Origin: Sunxiuqinia elliptica
Lineage (GTDB): Bacteria; Bacteroidota; Bacteroidia; Bacteroidales; Prolixibacteraceae
DNA length: 64,000 nucleotides
Direction of reading: 5' to 3'
Assembly (NCBI RefSeq): GCF_900113005.1
Contig: NZ_FONW01000017.1
Coordinates: forward strand, 1-64,000
Shown piece after piece: positions 44,849 through 53,795 of the stretch. The notes under the pieces were generated by a model. That model ran no database searches. It saw only the letters and a list, made by a program, of their open reading frames with translations, and was not told the origin of the DNA. Every line of letters starts with the position of its first letter. The first letter of the stretch is position 1. The translations under genes were made by a program, and so were the position numbers.

Positions 44849-44995
44849 GACTATTATTTTTAGCTTTTTTTTTAATAATTTGGAACAGCAAAATTACACA
44901 ACATCTAGATATATACAACATTTACTCCATCAATAATAACGAAGATGCGATAGAGAGAAGCTATCAGAAATAAATCCTCAATAGTGCAAATTAAT

Positions 44996-45026
44996 TTTGC
45001 AAAATTCGCGTCTTTATATACTTTTG
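44996..45026 (+). promoter_or_regulatory. tRNA-Pro promoter
   Basis: TTTG (44996-44999), a 19-bp spacer and TACTTTTG (45019-45026) match the Bacteroidota consensus exactly, 43 bp before the mature tRNA. Confidence 0.85.
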
Positions 45027-45069
45027 CACTCACTTCAACGGAAATCAAATTCTGGCGAAGGAAACTAAT

Positions 45070-45144
45070 CGGGATGTAGCTCAGCCAGGTTAGAGTACAC
45101 GTCTGGGGGGCGTGGGGTCGCTAGTTCGAATCTAGTCATCCCGA
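45070..45144 (+). tRNA. tRNA-Pro (anticodon GGG)
   Basis: The cloverleaf is clear: acceptor CGGGATG / CATCCCG, D-arm GCTCAGCC..., anticodon stem CACGT / GCGTG with loop CTGGGGG, T-arm GCTAG-TTCGAAT-CTAGT, discriminator A. The anticodon is GGG, so it reads proline CCC/CCT. C1-G72 fits tRNA-Pro. The 3' CCA is not encoded. It has its own promoter and terminator. Confidence 0.95.
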
Positions 45145-45154
45145 CTGGCTAAAA

Positions 45155-45191
45155 GGATCGTTTCAAGTTTTTTTGAAGCGATCCTTTTTTT
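45155..45191 (+). terminator. terminator of tRNA-Pro
   Basis: GGATCGTTTCAA pairs with TTGAAGCGATCC (45155-45166, 45173-45184, one wobble), followed by seven Ts. Confidence 0.92.
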
Positions 45192-45700
45192 AGGTTAAAA
45201 CTGTTGGCTGTTTAGGTGTTTTATCCCAAGAGAAGGAATTCCAACTCAGCGGTTTTAGAGTAAACGTTCCATGAAAAGGGATTTTCCCTAGCGCAATACC
45301 AAAAACCAACGAGAAATGGGATTTAACCAGGTTGTGTCGTATTTCCACCTGGTTTTTAACAGTTCCGTACCGGATTTTACGAATCCGCCCGAGTTTTTGG
45401 CTTTTCCGCGTAGTTTAATGGCTTTCCCGTTGGGTATTTACCCATTTCTGTGACGAATAAGCCAGAAATTCTTGGATGAAGGCATTTTATTTTGGATTTC
45501 GACTCGTCATTCTAACCCTTTTCATTTTCATTATAAAGTTCCGCCCCCTTTCGGAAATCCTGTTCCACTCATGAAAACTTTTGGGCACCACAAGTGTTTG
45601 TTACGCTTAAAATACCATTTGTCATCTGTCCAGTATCTACATAGCTATTTACAAGTTAATTTCATAATTTTGTTCTTCCCTAAAAATCAAGAAATTGAAT
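45192..45700. other. 509-bp region with several hairpins, no gene
   Basis: No protein gene is supported. AACCAGGT (45325-45332) pairs with ACCTGGTT (45347-45354), followed by a short T-run, and CGGATT/AATCCG forms another stem near 45372-45388. A TAATTTTG box (45665-45672) lies 29 bp before the ATP-grasp gene and may be its -7 element. Confidence 0.4.
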
Positions 45701-46702
45701 ATGGAAAAAACAACATATAACTTCACGCCCCTTCCGGGATACGAGAATTTCGAAGCAACAACCCAAATTCTGATCGCAGAAATCCTTCGTCGGAAACTTC
45801 CTTTCGAAATCATTGATTCCAACAACAACTTAATTGCTGTTACCTACAACAATAAGCAATACATCATTCTGGAGGGAACTATTTCTGATGCCAATAGCCT
45901 GATTGCCTATTGGATCTCGAATGACAAATGGATGAGCCGTCAATTTTTGGTGCGTGAAGGCTTAAGTGTTGCCCAAGGTCTTCTGCTAACCGACAGGCCA
46001 TCGGCGCAAGAGCTGGAGCAGGTGAAATTTCCAGCGGTGGTTAAACCTGTTGATACAGACCATGGCATTGCCGTTAGCACAAATATTACCAATCAGGAAG
46101 AACTAAACAAAGCCATTGAAAATGCGTTTAAACATGCCAAGAGAGTGATTGTCGAACAATTCTTTAGCGGGCAGGAATATCGTTTTTTGGTTATCGACGG
46201 CCAAGTGCGAGCCATTGCTTACCGTGTTCCGGCCAATGTTACTGGCGATGGGAAACAAACCATTAGTCAGCTGGTGGAGCGGAAAAACGAAGGACGCGGA
46301 ACAGACTACCGTCATCCCTTGTTAAAGATTGTGATTGATGATGAAGTGCGCAGGCACCTCCAAGCCATGTCGTTGGATGAAAACTCGGTATTGGATTTTG
46401 GCCAGCAGGTTTTTCTCCGCCAAAATTCGAACCTGAGCACCGGTGGCGACAGCATTGATGTAACAGATGAGATGCCCGATTTCTACAAGCAAGTTGCTGT
46501 TCGGGCAGCCAAAGCAGCTGAACTCAACATTGCGGGTATCGATATCATCATCAACGACCTCAACACAGTGCCTTCAGATGAAAGTTATATTGTTGTTGAG
46601 TTAAATGCTCCGGCCATGCTCTCGATGCACGATTTTCCTTACGTCGGAAAAAACAGGCGGGTCGAAAAATATGTTCTGGATAGTATCCTGAACTCAAAAT
46701 AA
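45701..46702 (+). CDS. stand-alone GshF-type ATP-grasp ligase (probable glutathione synthetase)
   Basis: I use ATG 45701 (MEKTTYNF); TTG 45695 adds two residues. The 333-aa protein matches the C-terminal ATP-grasp half of bifunctional GshF (GshAB), not classical GshB: FPAVVKPVDTDHGIAVSTNI near residue 110, VEQFFSGQEYRFLVIDGQVR near 150, RVPANVTGDGKQTISQLVER near 172, LRQNSNLSTGGDSIDVTDEM near 235 and the metal/ATP end VVELNAPAMLSMHDFPYVGK. It should join glycine to gamma-glutamylcysteine. The next gene makes the precursor, so they form a two-gene glutathione pathway. Cyanophycin-synthetase-like enzymes share the fold, but the neighbour favours glutathione. Confidence 0.85.
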   Translation: MEKTTYNFTPLPGYENFEATTQILIAEILRRKLPFEIIDSNNNLIAVTYNNKQYIILEGTISDANSLIAYWISNDKWMSRQFLVREGLSVAQGLLLTDRPSAQELEQVKFPAVVKPVDTDHGIAVSTNITNQEELNKAIENAFKHAKRVIVEQFFSGQEYRFLVIDGQVRAIAYRVPANVTGDGKQTISQLVERKNEGRGTDYRHPLLKIVIDDEVRRHLQAMSLDENSVLDFGQQVFLRQNSNLSTGGDSIDVTDEMPDFYKQVAVRAAKAAELNIAGIDIIINDLNTVPSDESYIVVELNAPAMLSMHDFPYVGKNRRVEKYVLDSILNSK

Positions 46703-46786
46703 AAATTAGAACCAAGAGCCAAGCAATTAAACAATAGATGTCCAGACTCTCAAATGAGCGGACAACTTTGAACTTAGAATTTTACA

Positions 46787-48160
46787 ATGACAGAAACAGA
46801 ACAACAACAAGCCATACTTACAAAGGAGCAACTCATTGCTTACTTTGAACAAGGGTGTAAACCTCCGGAACAATGGGGCATCGGCACCGAGCATGAAAAA
46901 TTTCTATACCAAACCGGAACGCTAAAGCGTTTAGCTTATGACAACACTCCAGGTATAAAAACGATTCTGAAACACTTGGAAGGTCATGGTTGGCAACCAA
47001 TCTTGGAAAAAGGGAAAAGCATTGGCCTGAAGAAAGATGGCGCTTCCATTACCTTGGAGCCCGGCGGTCAATTTGAGCTCTCGGGGCGCAACTTCAGCAC
47101 GATACATGAGACATTTGTTGAAACAAAAAAGCACTTTGAAGAGCTGCGATCAATTTGCCAACAAATTGGCTTTTTCAGTCTGCCCATGGGAGTTGATCCT
47201 ATTTGGCAAGTTCCAGACATCTCCTGGATGCCCAAGGAGCGTTACGCTTTCATGCGTGACTACATGCCAACAAAGGGAAACCTTGGGCTTGACATGATGA
47301 CTAATACCGCAACCATCCAGGTCAATCTCGATTATGACAGTGAAGCTGATATGATCAAGAAAATGCGGGTTGCCCAAGCCTTGCAGCCCATTGCGACCGC
47401 CATTTTTGCCAACTCGCCTTTTTCTGCCGGAAAGCCTAATGGGTATTTGAGCTACCGGGCACAGATATGGAACGATACCGATCCTGACCGCTGTGGCTTT
47501 TTGCCTTTCATTTTTGATGAAGGATTTGGCTTCGAACGTTGGGTCGACTATTTACTTGATGTTCCGATGTATTTTATTTACCGGGGTGAAACCTACCACC
47601 CTGCTCAAGGACTTAGCTTCCGTGACTTTATGGATGGAAAACACGATTTTCTACACCCAACCATGCAAGATTGGGAAACGCACGTCTCAACCGTATTTCC
47701 AGACGTTCGGCTCAAACAATTTATTGAAATGCGAGGCGCAGATGCCAGCTGTGTTCACCACATCGCAGCGCTATCGGCATTTTGGGTAGGCTTGCTCTAC
47801 GATTCCACCAGCTTGGACGAAGCCCTTCAATTAATCTCGCAATGGGATCTTCAAACTATACAGGAAATCAGAGCTCAAGTTCCAAAAGCAGGATTAAAAG
47901 CTAGTTCTGGGACGGTTCAGGTTGGCGAAGTAGCACGTCAGCTCTACGGGATAGCACGTGCAGGCCTCAACAGACGCTCGAAAGTGTGTTGCTCATCCGA
48001 TGAGGTTCGTTATTTGGATCCGGTCAAGGAAATTACGGCAAGCGGAATAACGCAGGCTGAAGATCTCTTACGAATTTATCATCAGGACTTTAATCAAGAT
48101 ATTAACAAATTGGTGAACAACTGGCAAAATTTACAGTTACAAAGTTGCCCAAACGATTAA
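46787..48160 (+). CDS. gshA: glutamate-cysteine ligase, plant/alphaproteobacterial type
   Basis: The 457-aa enzyme belongs to the GCS2/plant-type family: EQWGIGTEHEKFLYQTGTLK near residue 25, ASITLEPGGQFELSGRNF near residue 87, MGVDPIWQVPDISWMPKERY near 130, MTNTATIQVNLDYDSEADM and FIEMRGADASCVHHIAALSA near 310. It makes gamma-glutamylcysteine from glutamate and cysteine with ATP. It follows the ATP-grasp gene by 84 bp, and the ABC genes start 22 bp later. In the plant-type family a disulphide can regulate activity; I did not identify the Cys pair. Confidence 0.93.
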   Translation: MTETEQQQAILTKEQLIAYFEQGCKPPEQWGIGTEHEKFLYQTGTLKRLAYDNTPGIKTILKHLEGHGWQPILEKGKSIGLKKDGASITLEPGGQFELSGRNFSTIHETFVETKKHFEELRSICQQIGFFSLPMGVDPIWQVPDISWMPKERYAFMRDYMPTKGNLGLDMMTNTATIQVNLDYDSEADMIKKMRVAQALQPIATAIFANSPFSAGKPNGYLSYRAQIWNDTDPDRCGFLPFIFDEGFGFERWVDYLLDVPMYFIYRGETYHPAQGLSFRDFMDGKHDFLHPTMQDWETHVSTVFPDVRLKQFIEMRGADASCVHHIAALSAFWVGLLYDSTSLDEALQLISQWDLQTIQEIRAQVPKAGLKASSGTVQVGEVARQLYGIARAGLNRRSKVCCSSDEVRYLDPVKEITASGITQAEDLLRIYHQDFNQDINKLVNNWQNLQLQSCPND

Positions 48161-48182
48161 AAGCAAAAGATCGACTAGTAGA

Positions 48183-49928
48183 ATGATCGGAAAACTCAAA
48201 TTTCTTTTAAAATATACCCATCAATACCGCTGGTGGTATACCGGCGGACTCTTGTTTCTTGCGCTCACGGTTTGGGTGTCAGTAACCATTCCCGAGTTTA
48301 TTCAGAAAAGTATCGACCTGATTGCTTTAGGGCAACTTGGCAATGAATCAGATTTTCAAAAGAATGTTCTGATCATCGTTGGCCTGGCCTTAGCACTCAT
48401 TATTGTTCGAACGCTTTCGCGCATTCTAATTTTTATTCCAGCGCGTCTAATTGAGCGAAAGCTCAAAGGAGAGATGTTTCAAAAGCTGAGTTCTTTTGGC
48501 AAGGATTACTATGATGAAAACAGCACGGGAACAATTATTTCGCGTATCAACAACGACATCAACGGCGTTCGGATGATTACGGGGTTTGGAATCCTGCAAA
48601 TCGGAAATATCCTGCTATCTCTTTCGCTTACGCCATACAAGATGTGGCAACTATCGCCTACACTAACACTTTACTGTGTTATTCCGATGGTGGTTGTTTT
48701 TGTTATTGTACGAATTGGCATGGCTGTTATGGTTAAAAATACGCGACTGAGGATGAACACCCTTCAACAATTGTCGGGTAAAACCATTTCATTCTTATCC
48801 GGTAATAGCGTAATCAAAAGCTACAATATTTACCAATGGGCCGAAGACGAAGTTCAAAAAGAGAATCTTTCGCTGTTTCATGAAACCATGCGTATCACCT
48901 GGATTCGCTCGTTCATCATGCCACTACTTTCCAACTTGGGACAAATCTTGAAAATTGTTGTTCTTTTTGCAGGTGGATTATATGTTATCAATGGCCAGTT
49001 TACCATTGGAGAGCTGACCGGATACATTGCTTATGCTGCCTTGCTGAGCCAACCAATCATGGGATTGGGCTGGGTGCTCACCATCTTTCAGCAAGGATTT
49101 GTTGGCATCAGCAGTATTCAAACCATTATGGACCGAGAAGGAGCCGACGATAAAAGACAAGCAATTGACCAAAATGAAAAAGAGAAGTTGTTTGAACAAG
49201 GGATTGAGGTAAAGAATTTAAACTTCACCTATCACAATGGTGACAAGCCTGTTTTAAGCGATATTTCATTTTCAATAAACCCTGGGCAAGTGGTTGGCAT
49301 TACGGGGCAAGTAGGCTCTGGAAAAACCACACTCATCAACTGCCTGAACGGTTACCTTCGCCCGGATTCAGGAATGGTTTACTTTGGCAAGCAAGATGCA
49401 CATAAACTAACAAGTGAAGACATTCGTTCGGCTGTACGAACGGTCAGCCAAGAGGTTTTTCTTTTTTCTGACTCCATTGAAAATAACATCACTTTTGGAT
49501 CTAAAAAAGCAACTCAGGTTAATCCTTTTGAAGAAGTCGTCTACCAAAGTGCTTTTGCCGATGAATTAAGCCGCTTCACAAAAAAAGAAAAAACGCTGGT
49601 AGGTGAAAAAGGCATCATGCTTTCCGGTGGGCAAAAACAGCGTATTAGCTTGGCACGAGCTCTTTATACGCCTTGCGACCTGCTCATTCTCGATGATGTA
49701 TTTTCGGCTGTTGATACCGATACCGAACGTTTTTTAATTCAACAGATTTTTGAAAATCACTCAGCAAAAAGCTTGCTGATCATCTCAAACCGGATTAGTG
49801 TGCTCGAAAAAACGGACTATACGCTAGTTCTGGAAGAAGGACGTCTCGCAGCAAAAGGCACTCACGAGGAATTGATCAAACAATCGGATTTTTATCGCGA
49901 GATATTAACATTGCAGCAAGAAAACTAG
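48183..49928 (+). CDS. heterodimeric ABC exporter, subunit with degenerate ATP site
   Basis: The 581-aa half-transporter has six membrane helices (about residues 1-310) and a nucleotide-binding domain: Walker A GQVGSGKTTLINCL, Q-loop VSQEVFLFSDSI, signature LSGGQKQRISLARAL, then Walker B LLILDDVFSAVD where the catalytic Glu is Asp, and an H-loop ISNRISV with Asn in place of His. The Walker A/B and H-loop sites here are thus likely inactive, while its signature motif is intact. This pattern is typical of MdlA-like subunits. It is followed after 26 bp by the partner and belongs to the glutathione gene run. Confidence 0.92.
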   Translation: MIGKLKFLLKYTHQYRWWYTGGLLFLALTVWVSVTIPEFIQKSIDLIALGQLGNESDFQKNVLIIVGLALALIIVRTLSRILIFIPARLIERKLKGEMFQKLSSFGKDYYDENSTGTIISRINNDINGVRMITGFGILQIGNILLSLSLTPYKMWQLSPTLTLYCVIPMVVVFVIVRIGMAVMVKNTRLRMNTLQQLSGKTISFLSGNSVIKSYNIYQWAEDEVQKENLSLFHETMRITWIRSFIMPLLSNLGQILKIVVLFAGGLYVINGQFTIGELTGYIAYAALLSQPIMGLGWVLTIFQQGFVGISSIQTIMDREGADDKRQAIDQNEKEKLFEQGIEVKNLNFTYHNGDKPVLSDISFSINPGQVVGITGQVGSGKTTLINCLNGYLRPDSGMVYFGKQDAHKLTSEDIRSAVRTVSQEVFLFSDSIENNITFGSKKATQVNPFEEVVYQSAFADELSRFTKKEKTLVGEKGIMLSGGQKQRISLARALYTPCDLLILDDVFSAVDTDTERFLIQQIFENHSAKSLLIISNRISVLEKTDYTLVLEEGRLAAKGTHEELIKQSDFYREILTLQQEN

Positions 49929-49954
49929 AAAACAGACAAGGACACAAATAATTC

Positions 49955-51733
49955 ATGATAAAAGCAATAAACAACATATTTAAAACAAAAGACTGGCAAT
50001 TGCTCCAGCGATTTGGTCGATATTTTGTCCCTCACAAAAAGTGGTTCTTCTTTAGTATCGCATCAATCCCAATTACCACCGTTGCCGGAATCTTGTTTCT
50101 TTGGTTAGTTGAGAATATTATAGACAACTACATTGTGCCGGGAAATTTTGAAGGATTAAAAGTTCAAATTCTGTTACTGGCAGCTGTGCTTCTTCTCAAT
50201 TTGCTTTTCGATGGCTTTTACAGCTACTCTTTTAGCAAATCCGGTGGCTTGGCAATTGTCGATATCCGCAAGGAGCTCTTTGCAAAATCATTGCGTTTTC
50301 CGCTTAGCTACTTCGATAAAAAACCGATTGGTGTCACCCTTTCACGACTGACCAGCGATATGGAATCCATTTCCGAATCGTTTGCGGCAGGGATTTTGGG
50401 CCTGCTAGCCGACAGCATCAAAACGATGGCCTTGGTTGGCTACCTTTTTTACCTGAATTGGCAACTAACATTAGTCCTACTGTTGGTCGTTCCTTTAATC
50501 ATTTTGGTGATGCGTTTTCTGCGAAAGAAAATTCGTGTTGCCTACAATAATTCCCGAAGTAGCCTGGCTAAATCTGCTGCTTACCTGCAAGAAGCCCTCA
50601 ACGGCATGAAAACCGTTCAACTTTATGCCGCCGAAGAAGAAGCCCTGCAGAAGTACGATGCGTTGAATAAGCAATACTGTGATGCTCAAAACAACAGCAA
50701 CGTATACGATTCGGCCCTGTACTCAATTGTAGAAGGAATTACCTCGGTCGCCACAGCCTTGGTCATTTGGTATGGCGCAATCCAGATTTGGAGCGATGGT
50801 TTTACCATGGGAGTTTTGATCGTTTTCATTACAACCCTGGAACGCTTGTTTATTCCGGTCAAGCAATTTGCTCAGCAAATGTCGACCATCCAACGAGCAC
50901 TTTCAGCCTTGGAACACATTAGCGAACTTTTTGAGCAAGAAGTAGAAGCCCCCAAAGAAGCCAACACTCAAACCATTCCGGAACCTCTTCCGCTGCAGGA
51001 AATTGTGTTTGACAACGTTTCATTCCGCTACTCCGAAGACACACCCGACGTTCTTAAAAATGTGTCCTTCACCCTCAAAAAAGGCGATCGACTGGCTTTA
51101 GTTGGAACTACAGGATCCGGCAAATCAACCATCATCAAGCTGCTGGCCAAAACATACACAGGCTACCGAGGCTCAATAAAAATTAATGGAATTGAACTCA
51201 CAGACCTTCCTCTAGCCCAGGTTCGGGAGACAATTTCAGTAATGCAACAAGATATTTTCATGTTCAACAATACGATTGAATTCAATATCTCTTTAGGACG
51301 AGAAGCAATCACTCATGAAGCAGTAGAGCAAGCCGCCTCCTTTGTATTTGCCAATCATTTTATCAACAAACTTCCTGGAGGCTACCAATTTGTTGTTCAA
51401 GACAATGGCGACAACCTTTCGAAAGGGCAGGCACAGCTAATCTCCTTTGCTCGCGCCATTTGCAGCAATAATGAGTTGATTATTTTGGATGAAGCAACCA
51501 GTGCCGTTGATTCCGTTACCGAACAGTATATCCAGCAAGCCATTGCCAATATTTTCTCGCTGAAAACGGTTATCGCCGTAGCCCACCGATTGAGTACAAT
51601 TAAAAATTCAGATTTGATTTTGGTTTTGGAAGAAGGCGAAATTATTGAGCGTGGCAACCACCTAGAGTTGATCAAACAAGGAGGCAAATACGCTCAACTG
51701 GTACACCAATTTGAAGAAGAAAAAACTAGCTGA
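49955..51733 (+). CDS. heterodimeric ABC exporter, subunit with canonical ATP site
   Basis: The 592-aa half-transporter has six membrane helices and a nucleotide-binding domain with Walker A GTTGSGKSTIIKLL, Q-loop MQQDIFMFNNTI, a changed signature LSKGQAQLISFARAI (LSKGQ for LSGGQ), Walker B LIILDEATSAVD with catalytic Glu, and H-loop VAHRLSTI. Its signature faces the degenerate Walker motifs of the first subunit, so all deviations fall in one composite site, the mark of asymmetric exporters such as MdlAB. The cargo is unknown; the position after glutathione synthesis genes suggests a thiol or thiol conjugate, by inference. Confidence 0.92.
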   Translation: MIKAINNIFKTKDWQLLQRFGRYFVPHKKWFFFSIASIPITTVAGILFLWLVENIIDNYIVPGNFEGLKVQILLLAAVLLLNLLFDGFYSYSFSKSGGLAIVDIRKELFAKSLRFPLSYFDKKPIGVTLSRLTSDMESISESFAAGILGLLADSIKTMALVGYLFYLNWQLTLVLLLVVPLIILVMRFLRKKIRVAYNNSRSSLAKSAAYLQEALNGMKTVQLYAAEEEALQKYDALNKQYCDAQNNSNVYDSALYSIVEGITSVATALVIWYGAIQIWSDGFTMGVLIVFITTLERLFIPVKQFAQQMSTIQRALSALEHISELFEQEVEAPKEANTQTIPEPLPLQEIVFDNVSFRYSEDTPDVLKNVSFTLKKGDRLALVGTTGSGKSTIIKLLAKTYTGYRGSIKINGIELTDLPLAQVRETISVMQQDIFMFNNTIEFNISLGREAITHEAVEQAASFVFANHFINKLPGGYQFVVQDNGDNLSKGQAQLISFARAICSNNELIILDEATSAVDSVTEQYIQQAIANIFSLKTVIAVAHRLSTIKNSDLILVLEEGEIIERGNHLELIKQGGKYAQLVHQFEEEKTS

Positions 51734-51987
51734 TTGGGAAGGAAAGGCGTAGGCACAGGCTCAGGGAAAGGGGCAGAGAGCAGAGGGCATGGAGCTAAGC
51801 GAAGATCGGAAACAGGAGACGGGAAACCGGCAGGAAATCAGAAGGCAGCGAGCACTGCGGCATTCAGCTTAGCTGTCTGAAAATTTGAACATCCAACAAT
51901 CCGATAAGCTTGCCAACATTCGCTGCGCAAAGAAAAAAGCTCAACCTTTATGATCCCCAAGAGTTGAAAACATCAACACACTAGTCG

Positions 51988-52905
51988 TTAAATAAAGAAA
52001 ATAGCTACTCCCAATACCGTTATTATTGCTCCAACCACTTCTTTCCAATTCACTTTTTCTTTAAACACAATAATTGCCGGAGGAATGATCAACACGGGAA
52101 CAATCGACATGATTGTTGCTGCAATCCCCGCTTTGGTGTGCTGAACAGCCAGCAAGGAAAAAGATACTCCCAGAAAAGGGCCGAAGAAAGAACCCAAGGT
52201 AATTCGCTTCATTGCCGCTCCATTTTTGAGTGCAGCCCACACTCTTCCGTAGCGTTTCATAAATACAAAGAGAACAGCAAACCCAACAATACCGGTCATC
52301 ACCCGAATTTGAGAAGCAGCAAAAGCATCATAAGTTCCCATTCCTTTTTTACTCAATACCAAGCCTGTTGCTTGTCCCAAAGCACCGCCCAAGGCAAGCA
52401 AAATACCCGGCAAAGAATACGCTGAGGTTAGTCGTTTTCTAATTTTTTGCCCATTCTTCTGCGCACTGTTTTCGCGTTTCAGAATCACCAGACTTATTCC
52501 GAATATGGTAACTGCCATCCCCAGCCAGTTCATACCTGAAAGCACTTCACCCAACATGAAATAAGAAATAAAAGCCGTAAAAGGAGGAGTGAGTGCCATG
52601 ATCAACATGGCTATGCGGGCACCAACGACAACAAAAGCCTGAAATAAAAGCAAGTCGCCAATAACAAAACCGATCAAACCCGATAAGGCTAACCAGAACC
52701 ACTGGTAAGTTGTTGCATCAAAAGGAAACCACATCCCACGGCTTAGCTGTGTATAAACAGCATAAATAAAGAAAGCGATAACCAGGCGAATCAGATTCAC
52801 CGCCAAGGAACCAACACGTTTGCCTGCTGACTCAAAAGCCATACTTGTCACCGTCCAAAAAACAGCCGTCAACAATGCTGCTATTTCTCCCCAGTAAGCC
52901 GCCAT
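51988..52905 (-). CDS. EamA/DMT-family transporter
   Basis: The 305-aa protein has ten predicted membrane helices in two EamA repeats (AYWGEIAALLTAVFWTVTSM at the start; LPGILLALGGALGQATGLVL opening the second half near residue 165) and ends in a KEKVNWKEVVGAIITVLGVA helix. DMT transporters export metabolites, amino acids or nucleotides; the substrate is unknown. It is a single gene, divergent from the amidotransferase gene. Confidence 0.9.
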   Translation of the reverse strand: MAAYWGEIAALLTAVFWTVTSMAFESAGKRVGSLAVNLIRLVIAFFIYAVYTQLSRGMWFPFDATTYQWFWLALSGLIGFVIGDLLLFQAFVVVGARIAMLIMALTPPFTAFISYFMLGEVLSGMNWLGMAVTIFGISLVILKRENSAQKNGQKIRKRLTSAYSLPGILLALGGALGQATGLVLSKKGMGTYDAFAASQIRVMTGIVGFAVLFVFMKRYGRVWAALKNGAAMKRITLGSFFGPFLGVSFSLLAVQHTKAGIAATIMSIVPVLIIPPAIIVFKEKVNWKEVVGAIITVLGVAIFFI

Positions 52906-53117
52906 AATTTATTTCCTGCTTAAATGTTTGATCTAAAAGAATTGCATACTCAATCAGCAACTCTCTAAATTTCAGTTCGCTAAAATAAAAAAATTATTCA
53001 CAGCATCAGCGTTGATCAAACCGCTTGTCTCGCTTTTTTTATTGGTTCGGATTCATTTATCTTCGAGCCATAAAACTCCATGATTTGAATGAAGGGAAAA
53101 TTGAAGTAACAGATCAA

Positions 53118-53684
53118 ATGAAAATTCTAATTATCAATAGTGCCGAACCGGAAATCCGGGAATTTGTATTAAACATTCAACAACATTTTAACGACTCCGA
53201 GGTCACCTGTACTCTTCTTGAATACGCCGATTGCCTCCAAACCGACCTCTTGGCCTACGACGGGATTGTTATCTCAGGATCCCCGCAAGGGGACGACATT
53301 GTTGAACACCACCAACCCTTTTTTCAATGGATCTTAAACTACCCCAAACCAATCCTGGGAATTTGTGCCGGACACCATATCACTGCTGTCCTTTATGGAG
53401 GAAGCTACTTGCGAGGACTCGAATCCGAATCTGGTGATTTGCCTGTTGACCTGCTTGTTGACGATCCCATTTTTCATGGACTCCCCCAACAACTCACCGT
53501 TCATCAAATGCACAATGATTCAGTCACACTCCCCGATGGCTTCATTCATATCGCACAATCATCGCAATGCCTCAATCAAGGCATGAAACACCAAGAGAAA
53601 GCCTTATACACTTTCCAGTTTCATCCGGAATATTTAAATCCGAAACTGTTTGAAAATTTTGCAGCTATCTGCAAAAAGGATTAA
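53118..53684 (+). CDS. class I glutamine amidotransferase-like protein
   Basis: I start at ATG 53118 (MKILIINSAEPEIREFV); the longer frame to 53025 begins with unlikely residues. The 188-aa protein has the nucleophile elbow ILGICAGHHITAVLYGG near residue 85, with Cys in GICAG, and the His-Glu pair in FQFHPEYLNPK near residue 172; VHQMHNDSVTLP is the typical substrate-channel segment. It is a free-standing GATase of the GMP-synthase-like type. It may hydrolyse glutamine or gamma-glutamyl compounds. It converges on asnB. Confidence 0.88.
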   Translation: MKILIINSAEPEIREFVLNIQQHFNDSEVTCTLLEYADCLQTDLLAYDGIVISGSPQGDDIVEHHQPFFQWILNYPKPILGICAGHHITAVLYGGSYLRGLESESGDLPVDLLVDDPIFHGLPQQLTVHQMHNDSVTLPDGFIHIAQSSQCLNQGMKHQEKALYTFQFHPEYLNPKLFENFAAICKKD

Positions 53685-53693
53685 AAACATCAA

Positions 53694-53724
53694 TAAAAAA
53701 AGCCGGTACCTTTCGATACCGGCT
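53694..53724 (-). terminator. asnB terminator
   Basis: AGCCGGTA (53701-53708) pairs with TACCGGCT (53717-53724). On the minus strand a run of seven Ts follows. It lies about 70 bp beyond the asnB stop and only 10 bp beyond the convergent amidotransferase stop. Confidence 0.85.
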
Positions 53725-53795
53725 CGCTCATTTTTGGCAAAATGTGCCATTGCCTACCAGGCAATGTTCGTATTGATAATGATTTAGCTTGAGGT

